Positions 25,330-37,973 of a DNA stretch of 64,000 nucleotides are shown here, piece after piece. A program made the position numbers and the translations under genes. The stretch's first letter is position 1. Every line of letters starts with the position of its first letter. The notes beneath the pieces were generated by a model that ran no database searches, was not told where the DNA came from, and saw only the letters and a list, made by a program, of their open reading frames with translations. The stretch spans positions 25,426 to 89,425 of the forward strand of contig JABVXU010000216.1 in NCBI GenBank assembly GCA_013365365.1, read 5' to 3'. Source of the DNA: Cruorifilaria tuberocauda (lineage: Eukaryota; Nematoda; Chromadorea; Rhabditida; Onchocercidae).

Positions 25330-25960
25330 AGTCGGTACTAAAGTATAATTTAAGTAAGCATTACGATATAATTTAAGTAAGTATTAAGGTATGTATAATT
25401 TTAGTAAGCATTAAGAAGTATAAGATGAATAAAAAATTAAAATTTTAATTCATGCATTTTTTTCAAAGAAAGCATTGATAAATAAGAAATAAATTTCTTA
25501 CTTATTAAAAAATTTTATAGATTTTAATTTATTTGTTTCATTTTGATAATATTTTTTTATATTTCATGAATTTCAATTTATGTATTTTTTATATTAATTA
25601 TATTTAAACTATTTTATATTATACTAATTTACATGTTCTAAGTTTAATTGATTGAATGTGATGATAGCTATAATTGAAATGGAATTTAATTTATATATTT
25701 TTAAAAATATTTTTTATATTATTTATACTATTATATTAATTCATGTATTATTGTATTAATTTATATATTATAGATTTAATTGATTGAATTCGATAATAGT
25801 ATAATTTAAGTAAGCATTCAAAAATATAAGTAATATATTAGGATAATTTGAGTAAGCATTTAGAAATAATTGATATAAGCATTCATAAATATGAATAACG
25901 TATAATCGTATAATTTAAGTAAGCATTCAAAAATATAAGTAAGATATTAGGATAATTTAA
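25330..25960. repeat. Dispersed short direct repeats (AATTTAAGTAAGCATT)
   Basis: Five or more copies of ATAATTTAAGTAAGCATT followed by AAAAATATAAGTAA-like sequence lie at irregular spacing, as in a decayed minisatellite. Confidence 0.6.
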
Positions 25961-26487
25961 ATAAACATTGATGAATATGAAAAAATAAAACTGATTCGAT
26001 TTCAGGAAATATAGCTGAAAAATGAAACTTCGTCATGCACTAATATATTGTAAACAAACTTACTGAAAATTTTCATTTAAAAAATTTGCACAGTTCGTTA
26101 AATTTATCAGTCATTTTCTTTCAAAAAGTCATTTTTTTTTTAGATAAAAATTTCTGAATGCTTACTTAAATTTGATTTTTGATTTTCTAGCATTAGTCAA
26201 TAAATGCAGAAATATTTGAGCAATTAATGAAATTACCTGGAATTATTTACTCAATTACAGTATCGCAAAGATTTAATGCTATAAAATGAAAACAAAGTTA
26301 TGTTTGTTTTCCGGAATTCTTCTAATAAAAGTTTATGATTGGAAAGTTGGAAAATTTCAAAATTTTCAAATTATCCTACTAAATTTATAGATTAGATTCA
26401 CTTTCGATTGCTTTTCAGTTTTTAATAATTAACAGCAAAATTTGAAAACTTTACACGGTAAAAAAAAAAACAATTAATGCTTAAAAA

Positions 26488-27456
26488 TCAGCGATCATCA
26501 AAAAAAGCTCTTCTGAACTGATCAAATGGATGGAAATTGAAATTAAATCTGGGAAATAAGTTGGACATATTGGTAATATAGCCATAAAATTCGCCGAAAA
26601 AATCGGAACGATCTCTATCTCTGGCTCGTTGACGACTTTGTGAAGAGTGACCGGATCCGGTAGATCCAGCTCTAGGTCCATTCATTCCAAAATTTGCATT
26701 ATTATTCAATGACTGAAAATCATTGACAGGAAAATTTAAACTACTTAAAATTACTTCTACTCGACAAACTTTCATTTCAACATTGAGAAATTAGAATCGG
26801 TAAAAAAGTGCATTTAAAAAGAATTATACATTTAATCAAAAATTGTTTAAATACTACTATCAATTGATAATTGTTCAAAATACGAAAATGATAAAAATTT
26901 TTTTTGCCAAATATCAAAAAATTGCTATACTTTTTTAAGCATTTAATTACTATTAAGTATTCAATTACTTTTTTAAATTAATATAATGAAATTATCCACG
27001 AAAAAAAAAGACTTACACCTTGTCCAGCTATGTTATCATTGAATGAATTAAATACTTGACTGTCAATCAGCGGTATGATAATTTGAAATCTAAAAAATTA
27101 TAATTAATTAATCGTTTCAGAGTAATTTAGAAATTCCAAAATCAAATTTTTACCTTAGTAATTTTAATTAAAATACAGTAAAATATTTAGTTTTCAATTA
27201 AAATACAGTAAAAATAAAAAATACAGTAAAGATGTGAAATACAGCAAAATATAAACATATTTATCAAATATATCTATATTTATTTTTTAAATTTATCCAT
27301 AAAATATCGATAAAATTTATTTTTGTATTTATAAAAAATCGTTCTATTTGATCGAAACAAAAAGTGCAAGAAATTTTTGATAATAAAAACAAAAAAAAAA
27401 AAAGAAAATAAAACTTTGAAAACTTACAGGAATAGCGATAACACGGCTTTTGACAT
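26488..27456 (-). CDS. Small secreted protein of unknown family
   Basis: Three minus-strand exons (27456-27428, 27089-27017, 26712-26488) join in phases 2 and 0 to give 108 residues. The donors are GTAAGT-type and the acceptors TTTTTTAG and GATTTTCAG. Residues 1-20 are a good signal peptide (MSKAVLSLFLFQIIIPLIDS). The mature chain has an Asn/Gly/Ser-rich stretch, a charged patch (QSRQRARDRDRSD) and an aromatic tail with repeated Phe motifs (FNFNFHPFDQF) ending FFDDR. It has no cysteine and no amidation-type Gly-Lys/Arg site, so it is not an obvious disulfide-rich effector or neuropeptide precursor. I do not recognise the family. The gene shape and signal peptide make a real gene likely. Confidence 0.7.
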
Positions 27457-28811
27457 TTTTTTTTAAATCTGTTTTTTTTTTAAAAAAATCCGATTATCTT
27501 TAAAATAATTTTTATTTGAGTTAAAAAATGAATGAATGAGCAATGAATTTGTTAAGGTATTTTTATAGGGTAGCATGAGGAACTCATTAATTTCAATTAA
27601 AATTAACCGATGAATTACTTGGAAAGGAGAAAACTAACTTCTTCTTCCAATTACTCATCCATTGATCGATAATCAAAAATGATTTTTCACGAAAAAAGAA
27701 TGAAAATAAGTGAAAAAAATAGTATTGAAATTTCAATTTAAAAAATTTCTTAATTAACTTTCGAATAGAAAAAAGAAAAAAACATTTCTTTCAATCTTAA
27801 AAACGGTCAAAACGAACAGAAATATATTATTTATATACCTAAATCGTAAATACCTGTATATAAATATTAAATCAGAAATTAAACATTTCAAATACAAGTA
27901 TTTAATTGGAATAATTTTTTTTACTTATCCTTACCTGTAAGTATAAGTATTCAATAGGAAATTAAACACTTCGATTATAAGTATTTAATTGGAATTGTAA
28001 GTAATAATTTTTCCGTTTATTTGTTGAAAATTTTCTTTCGCTAAACAATTTTTCCGTTATTCCATTTACATTTGCTATTTATTAGTTAGCAAAATACAAA
28101 AATGAAAAGTATGAGGAAAAAGTAAATAAGGAATAAGTAATTATTTACTCATTAGGAGTAAAGTATTAGATGAGAAATTAAACATTTCAAATTATAAGTA
28201 TTTAATTGGAACCATTTAGCTATTTAGCTCTATCCCTTTTTCTCCATTTACCTTTACTATTTATTTAATTTACAAAAGAGTGAAAAAATAAAAGAATAAA
28301 TAAACTCTGTAAATGTATATATCAAATCAGAAATTAAACACCTCCAAGTATTTAATATAAGTATTTAAATATTATTTACCAATTTAAGTAATAATCTTTT
28401 TCCATTCACATTTGCCACTTTTTGATTAGCAGCAAAAAAAAAAACGAATAAAAGAGCAAAAGTGAAAAATATAAAATATAAATAAATTTTGTAAATATAA
28501 ATAATCAAATCAGAAATTAAATACCTCTAAGTATTTAATATAAGTATTTAATTATTATTTACAAATTTGAGTAGTGATTTTTGTTTCATTCACATTCGCC
28601 ATTTTTTAATTAGTAGCAGAAAATGGATGAAAAACAAACAAATGTAGGACATAAATGAATTCTGTAAATTTAATATAAATATTAAATCAAAAATGAAGTA
28701 TTTCGATTAAAAATTTATTTTCCATCAAATGATTGAAAATTTCCTTTAGCTTTTTGATTAGCAGCAAAATGGAATGGAATTTCATTCACAAAAGTGAAAA
28801 TTATAAAAATC

Positions 28812-29079
28812 AATAAATTCTATTAATATAAATATTAAATTATAAATTGAACATTTCAATTATAAGTATTTAATTATATACAATCCCAAATATTTAATTG
28901 TTATTGACGGCTTAGCTTATTCACAGTTTTTACTTGTTTTTTTAAAATAAATTCTATTAATATAAATATTAAATTACAAATTAAATATTTCAATTATAAG
29001 TATTTAATTATATACAATCCCAAATATTTAATTGTTATTGACGACTTATTCACAGTTTATCTGTTTTTTTAAGTTAATA
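28812..29079. repeat. 134-bp tandem duplication
   Basis: AATAAATTCTATTAATATAA begins at 28812 and again at 28946. The copies stay closely similar through CAATCCCAAATATTTAATTG. Confidence 0.75.
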
Positions 29080-29276
29080 TTTTTCCCTTAGTTTTTTGAT
29101 TATTTGATAAGTAAACAAAAAAAAAAAGTAAAACTAAAAAACATAAATAAAAAAATTAATTTTCATTTGTTTTCCGTTTCTTCAACCAGAATACCGGTTT
29201 TCATTATTTTTCCCAAACGAAAAAAAAAAAACTTTCTTCCGTTTGATTCACCATCATATGATTGGGAAACAAACCT

Positions 29277-29462
29277 CACACATACACATACACACGCACA
29301 CACACGCACGCACACACGCACATAACACGCACACACACACGCACACACACACGGACACAGACACGCACACACACAAACACGCACATACACACGCACATAT
29401 ACACGCACACACACACACGCATACACACACACATACACACACATACACACATACACACATAA
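29277..29462. repeat. CA/TG microsatellite with CG and TA interruptions
   Basis: About 185 bp of (CA)n with frequent CACG and CATA variants. Long frames here in all phases (His/Thr or Cys/Val repeats) are artefacts. Confidence 0.95.
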
Positions 29463-30749
29463 CAATAGAAGCATAAAAATTATTTGCCTATCTTACTTAT
29501 TACTTAATGCTTTCTTTTTAAAAAGTAACAAAGAACGGAAAAGTATTTTTATTGTTTATTTGTTTATTTATTTATTATTTTTTCAATAATATTTGAGAAT
29601 AATTTGAAAAAAAAGAACTTTGGAATCCATACTTTTTCCAGTGGGTTTTCTCGGGGAAAAAAAAAAGTTTTTCTTTCCTTGTTAATGTATTCATTTTGTA
29701 AAAAAAATGATTCAATTGAGAAAATAAATGGATGTAAATTTGAAATTTTAGGGAAAAAATGTAACAATTTCATTAGTTTGTTTCTTGCATTAATTTTATA
29801 AATTAGTATTTAAACAAATGATTGAATTTAAATTTGAATTTAAAAAGCAATAATGATTGCGAATTGCCTTTCTTTTTCAATTGAACCAATGTTTTTGTTG
29901 TTTCAAGCAAATGGTGATAGGAATTAAATTTTAATTTAACTTTTATGGTTGTTTAATGAGAAAAGGTAAGGAAAGGTGTAAATAATAGGATGAAAGGTAA
30001 GTTTTTGTAAGCAAATGATGGTAAAATTAAAATTCGTTTTAAGTTTTAATAATTGTTTAAGCATGGAAAAAGGGAAATTTTTTATACAAATGATTGTAAG
30101 GACTTTATTAAATCTTAATTTAAATTTTACTAGTTCCAGTCAAACAGAGACAAAGGTAAATTGTTTGCTCAAATCTTCTAAATTTCTATTCTATTTGAAA
30201 TTTTTTGCTAAAAATTTTTAATTTCAATTCGAGTTGAAAAAAATTTTTTAATTTTAATTTACCATAAATACACAATTAAATGGATTTACTGATAAAGAGT
30301 ATCGTATTTTCATTGTGGAAAGAATAAATATTGGAATTGAAAGGATGAAATTTAAGATATAAAATAATTTGAAATGAATTATTGAAGTAATTAATTACTG
30401 AAAAAATGTTTTTTTTGCAAAACAAATTTTTGATTGCACAATAATCTGACTAATGAGAAAAAATGAAATATTTTTTTTTTTTGCCATTATTTCGCCAATT
30501 CTTTATTTTCACATCGCATTTGCTTCATTATTAACACTTTCCAATTCTTTTTTCAATTCCAAAGCATACTTTACAGTTTACTTTACTTCACGGGAAAATC
30601 ATTTGTCCTCTTCTGTAGTGTATTAGGAAAATTATAAGTAAGACGTAGGTAAACCGACTGAATCCTGTAATAGCAAAATGATGATAGAGCCTGAAGATAT
30701 AAGGATTGTTTATGGTGAAATTTTAGTAATTTTATTACTACTACTACTT

Positions 30750-30850
30750 GAAATTTTAGTAATTTTACTTGTTAATTTTGCTAATACTCTTGAAATTTTA
30801 ATAATTTTACTTGTTAATTTTGCTAATACTCTTGAAATTTTAGTAATTGA
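30750..30850. repeat. 42-bp tandem repeat
   Basis: GAAATTTTA starts at 30750, 30792 and 30834, exactly 42 bp apart, within TTTTACTTGTTAATTTTGCT-type units. Because 42 is divisible by three, an open Leu/Ile-rich frame results by chance. Confidence 0.8.
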
Positions 30851-31769
30851 ATTAAATAGTAGCCATTCTTAGAAATCATGGAAGAATTGAAAACCGATAT
30901 TATACAACTGATCAAATAATCAAATAATTGTTATAATCAAAAACTGAAAAGAATTTAAATTTTAATTTATTTCTAAGAAAAGGTTTATCGATTGATATTT
31001 TATCGAGTAAAATAGAGGAAAAAGCGATTACAACAGTAATAAATAAATTTACAGTAAGTGAATAAATTAATAATTAATTAATTAATTAATTGATAATAGA
31101 TGATAAATAAAAATGATGAATTTGACGATAGCAATAATTAATTTGATAAGTTTAATTGTGATTAACTTAATTTGAAGTATCTTTTACATTTGCAAATTTA
31201 ATAGTAATTAAGTTGGCATTTTCAAATTAAATTACATATATATCAATCAATAATTAATTTAACTAATCGATATAATCCGATCAAAATAAATTTGATGATT
31301 TGATTGTTCTAATGCGAACATTCATTTTGCATTCTCCGCCCTTCAATGTTTAATTGTTTCTAATCTTTTGTCTTACATTGTTTTGAAAATTTCTCTCCTA
31401 CATTTATAAAATTTAATTATTATATATTTATCAGTGCTTTTGCTGATAACTAGTTTATTTATTTTGATTTAGGAAAAATTAAATTGATAGATAGTTCACT
31501 GATTTAATCTTAGCAAATAATTTATTTACAGTTTTTAGTAAATTATTTAAATAACCAATTCTCTTTCGCAGTAATTATTTTATTTTATTTTATTTTTTTT
31601 TGTAAAGAAAAAGAGCACTATTGATGGATAGCAATATTGATTGATTTTATTTAAGGATACTTTGAAATTGAATTGTACGATGAAACATTTTGCTATTTCA
31701 AATTTAGAAGTAACATTTGTTAAAATTATGAAATTATGCTATTATCGAATGGAAATTTCAAATAATTTT

Positions 31770-31784
31770 TTAATCAATTTACAG
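31770..31784 (+). promoter_or_regulatory. Candidate spliced-leader acceptor of the UNC-93-like gene
   Basis: TTTTTAATCAATTTACAG ends at 31784, 29 nt before the ATG, with no upstream exon visible. It fits a spliced-leader site but is inferred only from consensus and position. Confidence 0.4.
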
Positions 31785-31813
31785 ATTTCAAATATTTTTT
31801 TAATGTGAATAAA

Positions 31814-34800
31814 ATGGCGAGTAAATTTTATGACAAAATTAGTTTAAATTCGGAATTATCATGTGTAATTATATTTGGTATAGCATTTATGTTTGTATTT
31901 ACTGGTTTTGATACACAAGCTTTTATCACCGAGATAGTTTTGCAATCAATATCAAATGAATATCCCGGTCGAATGCCAGCACATGCTGGATATTATGGGT
32001 AAAGTTGCATTTACTTATTTATCACTTCAATGTTCAAAATTAATTTGATTAAGAAATTTCAATAAGAAAAAACTCATTTAGTAGAAATGAGAAATAAAGC
32101 AAAAAAATTATAATTACCGAAAAAAAGTTTTCATCAAATTACAAAAATTTATTTCAAAATTTTAAAAGGAAATTAATTTGAAATAAAATTTAGATGTGAA
32201 ATAAAATTTACTATATACTGTATAGCAAACTAATGCAGTAAATAAGTAAAAGAATGATTAATGATTTGATGAATATTATTTTTGAATGATTCATTGTTTC
32301 CGGTTTATGATACTTCGATGAAATTAATTTAAATTAAATAATAAGTCAATAAAAAAAGTTAACGTTGGGCATATAATATTTGATGTTATGAAAAAAATAT
32401 TATCAAAAATTTTCCCACCTTAATTAATTAATTAATTAATTTAGAAAAAAGATTTAAAAGAAGTTATTGTAATTTAATCTAACTAAACTACATATTGTAA
32501 CTTAATTTTTTTTTTGTTTTAGGATGTGTATAACCTATTTTGCTTTTACGTTATCAACGTTTGTTACGCCACTTGTTGTAAGCTATTTAACAGCTAAATG
32601 GACAATGTTCTTAGCAAGCTTATTATATTCAACATTTATGGTTACGTCTATGCTTGTTAACAGTTACGTCTTTTACGCTGCATCCGCTTTAATGGGTTTT
32701 GCAGCAGCACGTAAGTTAAAGTTTGTAAAATATATTTAAATATTTAATTAAATATATACTATCATTTAATCAGTTTCACTAGTAATACTATTACTTTATC
32801 AATACTTTACTTTAATTAAAAATAAAAAGTTATCAATTTAGTCTTTTATTTTTGCTACTCATTTTTCATTTGAAAAAATTTGGTAATTGATATTTGCTTT
32901 CGTTTTCGTTGTTTTTTTTTCTTTAAAATGATAACGTAATTCACGCAAAACGTGAATTGTAGTTATTTGGACCGGTCATGGTGTTTACATGAAAGAAATA
33001 ACAACGGCAGGTAATGAAGCACGAAATAGCGGTCTTCATTGGGGAATCAATTTTATCAGGTTTCAAACCTATCATTTCCCTTTTTCAAATGAAAGTGCTA
33101 AATTTTATAATTACTAATTTAAAAACAAAAACAAAAAGAAAAAAACAAATCAATTTTTTACATTTAATAGAGAGGAAATCGGCGCAAAAAGGAAAAACAA
33201 AGTTGATCGATAATATATAAAGATTTTCATGATTTCAATCGATTATATTTTATTAAAAATTACACGTAACACGTAAAAATTACGCATATTGATAATCATG
33301 ATAATTGCAGTAATTGAAATATGCAGTGCAAAAAAAAAGATCATGAAATGTCAGTTAGAAAGAATTTTGCAATTTCATCCTTTTTAATTTTATTCAAATT
33401 AATTAATTTTTTTATATTGTAAATTATAAGTAATAAGTTATTAATTACCTTAATTAGTTATTAATCACTTACGTAATTCATAAAAGTTAATAACGTGAAT
33501 AATACAAATAATAACGACAAATAATCTGATTGAACATAATTTGCCTTATTATTAAATAACTATAAGTAATGCTATATTAAGAATTATATTTTTTTGGTTC
33601 ACGTTTTCTTCACGTAAAATCATATCTATCTTTCAGCCTTATATTTGGTGGTATACTTTTGCTTGTGGTACTTAATATAAGTGGTGAAACAGAAGTGATA
33701 TCATTGGAATTGATTAGGTATGATTATCACAAAATTGATAGAAATTTTCAAACTTTGAAAAGAAAAATTGAAGAATTGAAAATTTTCCATTAGCTAATTT
33801 AAAAGTTGTATTTTAGAAATTGTTTAGAAGCAATAATTTTCCTATCTTTAACTTTTATATTTATTTAAATATAAATTTTTTCTTTTTATTTTGATTTTTT
33901 TTTTAAAAGAAATAATTCGCTCCAATACAAATTAAATTATTGAAAATACTTTTTGAAAGAGGAATTTCAATTTTCAAAAAAAAAAATACTTAAAATGGTT
34001 GAATTTAATTTTTTTTTTTTGGAATTGATTATCTAATAAAAATGTTCTTAATTTAACATAAGTAAACGAAATATTTCAATCCGGATTCGAAACGAAATAT
34101 CCTATTCCGGATCTCTCATGCAGTCCGGAATAAAAATAATTAACAGTTGTTCAAAAATTTCTTTGTAAATTTGTTTGTATGAATAAATTTCTATAAATTC
34201 TCTTATTTTTGATGCCTTATTGATATCCTTACCAGCTAAATGCTAAGCTAATAATCCTAAGTTTCTTTAACAAGCTAAAATAGATCCAATTTTGGACAAG
34301 CTCCTATCATGACAAGATCTTAAAACGATGAATAAAAATTTAAATTATGAAAATTGACAGATATATTTTTGCTGGATTATCAACGTTTACAATTTTATCG
34401 AATATTCTATTCGCCCTTTTGCCTAATCATTCCAAGCAATCAGTTATGAAACGTGACAGTTTCCTAAAAACCATAGGTAAATTATTGTAATTCCTATTAA
34501 AAAATTTTTACAAATATAAATCATTAGATTAGTTAATTAATTAATTAATTAATTAGTTAACTGATTTAATTAATTATTTTTTTTTTGTTTTTTTGCTTTT
34601 AATACATATCATTTAGGTTAATTAGTTAAAATAAATTCGATTGTTAAACTTGAAAAGATTTTATTTTAATTACAATTAAAATCATTTAAGGTAGATTTTA
34701 CAAAGATGGAAAAAGCTATAAAAGAATAAATGTAATATACTGTAATACTGTATTACCGATTTTTCAGAATAAATTCTAAGTTTTCGATTTTAGATTTTCA

Positions 34801-37034
34801 ATTTCAAATTTTAGGAGCAGAAAAAAAGAGAGGAAACAGTATGAAAATTTCAGGTAAAAGTATAAATTTGTTTTCCGATACAAAGGTATATCTGTTAGCT
34901 GTGTGTTTTATGTTTATGGGTTTATCATTATCATTTTACATAACCATTTATCCTTCATGTTTATCATTTTCAAAATCAGTCATCGGTTACGGTAATGAAA
35001 TTATCGCTTATTATGCATTTATTACTTCAGGATCACAAATTCTTGGTTAGTTATAAGAATTTATTCTATATGATATTTGAAAGAATGAAATGAAAAAAAA
35101 AATAAGAAATTAGTGCCTTATCAATAGTAATTGATAATGAAAGTGCACTTTTAGGTGAGAAATAAAAATGTAATTTGAACTTGAATTTGACTTTTTTAAA
35201 TTATAAATTATAATAAGATGAAATAGAATATAACTTAAAGTTATAATTATAACTTTGAACTTGAATAAGTTTGAACTTGAACTGGAAAAGAAAAAACAAT
35301 AAAATTTCGTCAAATTACGCTTTTTTTTCCTCACTACCAAATTTAAAGATCTTGAGAATTGGGGTCAAAGGACATAGGATTATGATTGCTTTAAGAAAAA
35401 AAGTAACTACCATTTTTCATATTCGACAATCGTTTGATCATCAAAGTGATATATAGAATTTCGATAAATATCTGAAAAATAAAATGTGTCATTAAATTAC
35501 ATTTACCTATAATTTACTTATGATTAACTTATGATTAGGATTACTGTGATTTACCTACGATATTCAAAACAGTTTTTCTATGGAAAAATTAAAACTTTTA
35601 AAGCCTTTTAATATTTTTGAGAATGTTTTTTTACAGGTGGATGCTTTATCAGTTACTTAAGTAAACGCATCAACAATTTCGGTTATATGCCAACAATGCT
35701 AATAGCTCTACCGCTATATCTATTAGCTTTTTTGGGTGTTTGGTTAGCTTTTCCTGAACAGGCCAATTTACGACCAACAAATGATGCAACCTATTTATCA
35801 CCAAGGTTACTGTTAACTTGATAAGATTACAAATTTTCCTAATCAATGAATTTTGTACTTTAGAGAAATGATATTTAGATGATATAATCGAAATGATAAA
35901 AAAAGATTGAAAGGATGTTTAAATCTTTCATTTTCTTAAAGCTTTACTTATTTGTTTACTTGTTATAATTTCTAAAGTATGTTGAAAAAATTTTCTCAAA
36001 ATTATTCCAGCCTTTTTATTTGGCTCATCATTGGAATGCTTTTATGCATTGGTGATAGCTGCTGGAATACATTACGAACCGCAGTCCTTACTAAAATGTA
36101 TCATCGTGATAGTTCATCACAAATTTTTGCATTAAGTAAATTTTTTCAGGTAAACATTTTATTTTACTTCCCAAACTTTTATGATTATTCAACTCAATTT
36201 TGTGAAGTATAAGGATATTTTATTTTAAATTATATCGAAAAATTTACTAGCATTCTTCCCTCTGGAGCTACCGTATTTGATATACGGTACTTTACCGTAT
36301 CCCATACTTTATTTAATTTATCAGAATTATTCTAAGGCAATATTATCACGTCATACTCTTTCTTTTGTGTTACATTTATTTTCTAATTCAGTGATATAAA
36401 AAGAAAAATTTCGAAAAAAGAATATAATAAACGAAAAAAATTGAAATCGAATTGTTCAAGTAGAATCTTTTTTTCCCGAAGATAATTTTCATGCGAATAA
36501 TTAATATTTGTTGAATTTTAAATTTTGTTCTAGTAAATTAAATAAGGTATCACTAAAATTATTATTGTATTAATTAGTATAGTATAGTATCACTATTACT
36601 ATTATTTCTATAATTCGGATAATTAAATAAGTTATTACTGCAATTATCACTATCTTAAGTAGTATTACTATTATTATTATTAAGTACTACTATTATGCAT
36701 TATTATTATTATTAAATACTACTATTATGCATTACTATTACGTAGTATTACTTAAGTAGTATTACTATTACTATTACTATTATTATTGTTATCACTGCAA
36801 GAATTTGATGAAATATTTTTTCAGTCAATAACAGCATGTTCATCATTTTTCTATTCATCAATATTGGATTTGCATATTCAAGTGATAATTTTAACTGGTA
36901 GCTTAATTGCTGCATCTGTATGTTTTGCTATCGCATGGAAGATACATTTACGGGAAATTAAAATTGCTACCTGTGCTAAACAGACCAATTCAATTTCAAT
37001 TATATGTGGAAATAAGAATGTTGAACGTTTCTAA
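31814..37034 (+). CDS. UNC-93-like major facilitator superfamily protein
   Basis: Nine exons (31814-31998, 32523-32710, 32963-33059, 33637-33717, 34361-34476, 34815-35045, 35637-35805, 36011-36149, 36825-37034) join in frame to give 471 residues, the usual size for UNC93-type proteins. Diagnostic segments include IWTGHGVYMKEITTAGNEARN (the conserved helix-loop before the RNxG-W motif), LHWGIN, and late-helix motifs GDSCWNTLRTAVLT and FALSKFFQ, all expected of the UNC93/MFS fold. About eleven hydrophobic segments are visible. In animals, family members act as accessory subunits of potassium channels or as trafficking chaperones rather than proven transporters. This protein could do either, and which channel or partner it serves is unknown. 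The GT at 33011 inside exon 3 was not used, because read-through keeps the RN-W motif. Intron 8 contains TTA/TAC-rich low-complexity DNA. Confidence 0.85.
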
Positions 37035-37973
37035 GTTTCTAATCTTTGTCCATTATTGCTTGTTTGCATGACTATTTGAAAAAAATCTAATAAAACAATA
37101 AAAATATATTTGTTCACATGAAAAACAATACTTAAGATAATTATCATATTAATTATTTAATTTGTTAAAAGATAATTATCATATTAATAAGTATTTAATT
37201 TGTTAATTGTAATTTTAATTAATTAAATTAATGAATAAAAATCTCATTGTGGAAGAGCTTTTCTTAGATACACAAACGGTTTTATTGGCTTAAATTGGTT
37301 GAAAGTAACTTTTTTTTTTAAGAATGAAATTTGCATAAAAGAGAAGTTTTCATCGATTGTAAAAATTTACAAAAAATTTGCATAATTTTCTCAAACTTAC
37401 CAGTTAAATCATTCAATTAAATCACTGTTTTATTGCCAGATCAGGTTCAGCGACTGGTTGTTTGTTACATTGTTTCCTCTTTTTTTTTGGTGGTAAGTAA
37501 TCAGAGTTCAGGTATAATTTTATAGCTAATTAATTAAATGAACCCAATATCTATCTATCTATTTAGCTCAAATAAATGTTTAAATTAACTAAACAGATAT
37601 TTCATTTAATTAAAAAATAAATATATAAGCAAAATTGGTTTACTTTAATGTATTTCAATAATACTTACTTGAGATTCTTGAAGTAACTTACGAATTTGAA
37701 AAACTCATTAATTCATTAATGATTTTTCTCATTTATCCGAAATGGTTAATTACATGGCATCAAGTAATTTATGTCTATTTTTTTAAATTGCCCCCTTATA
37801 AAGTTTCTGGCATTTTATTAACTTAAAAAAAAACTTTTCTACTGCAAATGCTGTAAGTATGCTTATCAATTTCATTCAGGAAAAAAGTATTATCTAAATA
37901 ATAAATACGATATTAAATATAAATATCATATGGTATAAAGTAAACATTCCGGATAGGTACGAAAAAAAAAAGA
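37035..37973. other. Short intergenic gap with UNC-93-like 3' UTR
   Basis: A 0.94-kb gap between two codirectional genes. It carries two overlapping-range AATAAA signals soon after the first stop. No coding sequence is seen. The gap is longer than typical operon spacing, and no clear spliced-leader acceptor precedes the next ATG. Confidence 0.5.
37089..37102 (+). terminator. Candidate polyadenylation signals, UNC-93-like gene
   Basis: Two AATAAA hexamers (37089-37094 and 37097-37102) lie 55-65 nt after the stop codon, the expected distance for a short nematode 3' UTR. Confidence 0.55.

Larger units (their letters stand above)
23437..26487. other. Repeat-rich region between the two minus-strand secreted-protein genes
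   Basis: This holds the promoter side of the TTR-like gene and the 3' flank of the next gene. It includes a 125-bp tandem duplication, a 47-bp array, an array of about 60-bp units (24590-24800) and dispersed copies of AATTTAAGTAAGCATT (25330-25960). A minus-strand frame at 25013-25198 is lysine/serine-rich and unsupported. No other gene is seen. Confidence 0.5.
27457..31813. other. Intergenic region with microsatellite and minisatellites
   Basis: This lies between the divergently transcribed small secreted-protein gene (minus) and the UNC-93-like gene (plus), so both promoters are expected here. From about 27850 to 29080 the phrase AAATTAAACATTTCAAATATAAGTATTTAATTGG recurs irregularly. A CA-microsatellite lies at 29277-29462 and a 42-bp repeat at 30750-30850. 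Frames at 29604-29801, 30015-30221 and 30678-30872 are low-complexity. No gene is seen. Confidence 0.5.

Noticed and set aside
29163..29476. Long open frames on both strands over the CA repeat
   Set aside because: They are His/Thr, Cys/Val or Arg/Thr repeats produced by the microsatellite in every frame.
33011..33059. Donor-like GGCAG|GTAATG inside UNC-93-like exon 3
   Set aside because: Read-through gives the conserved GNEARN...HWG motif of the family and the correct phase at 33059.
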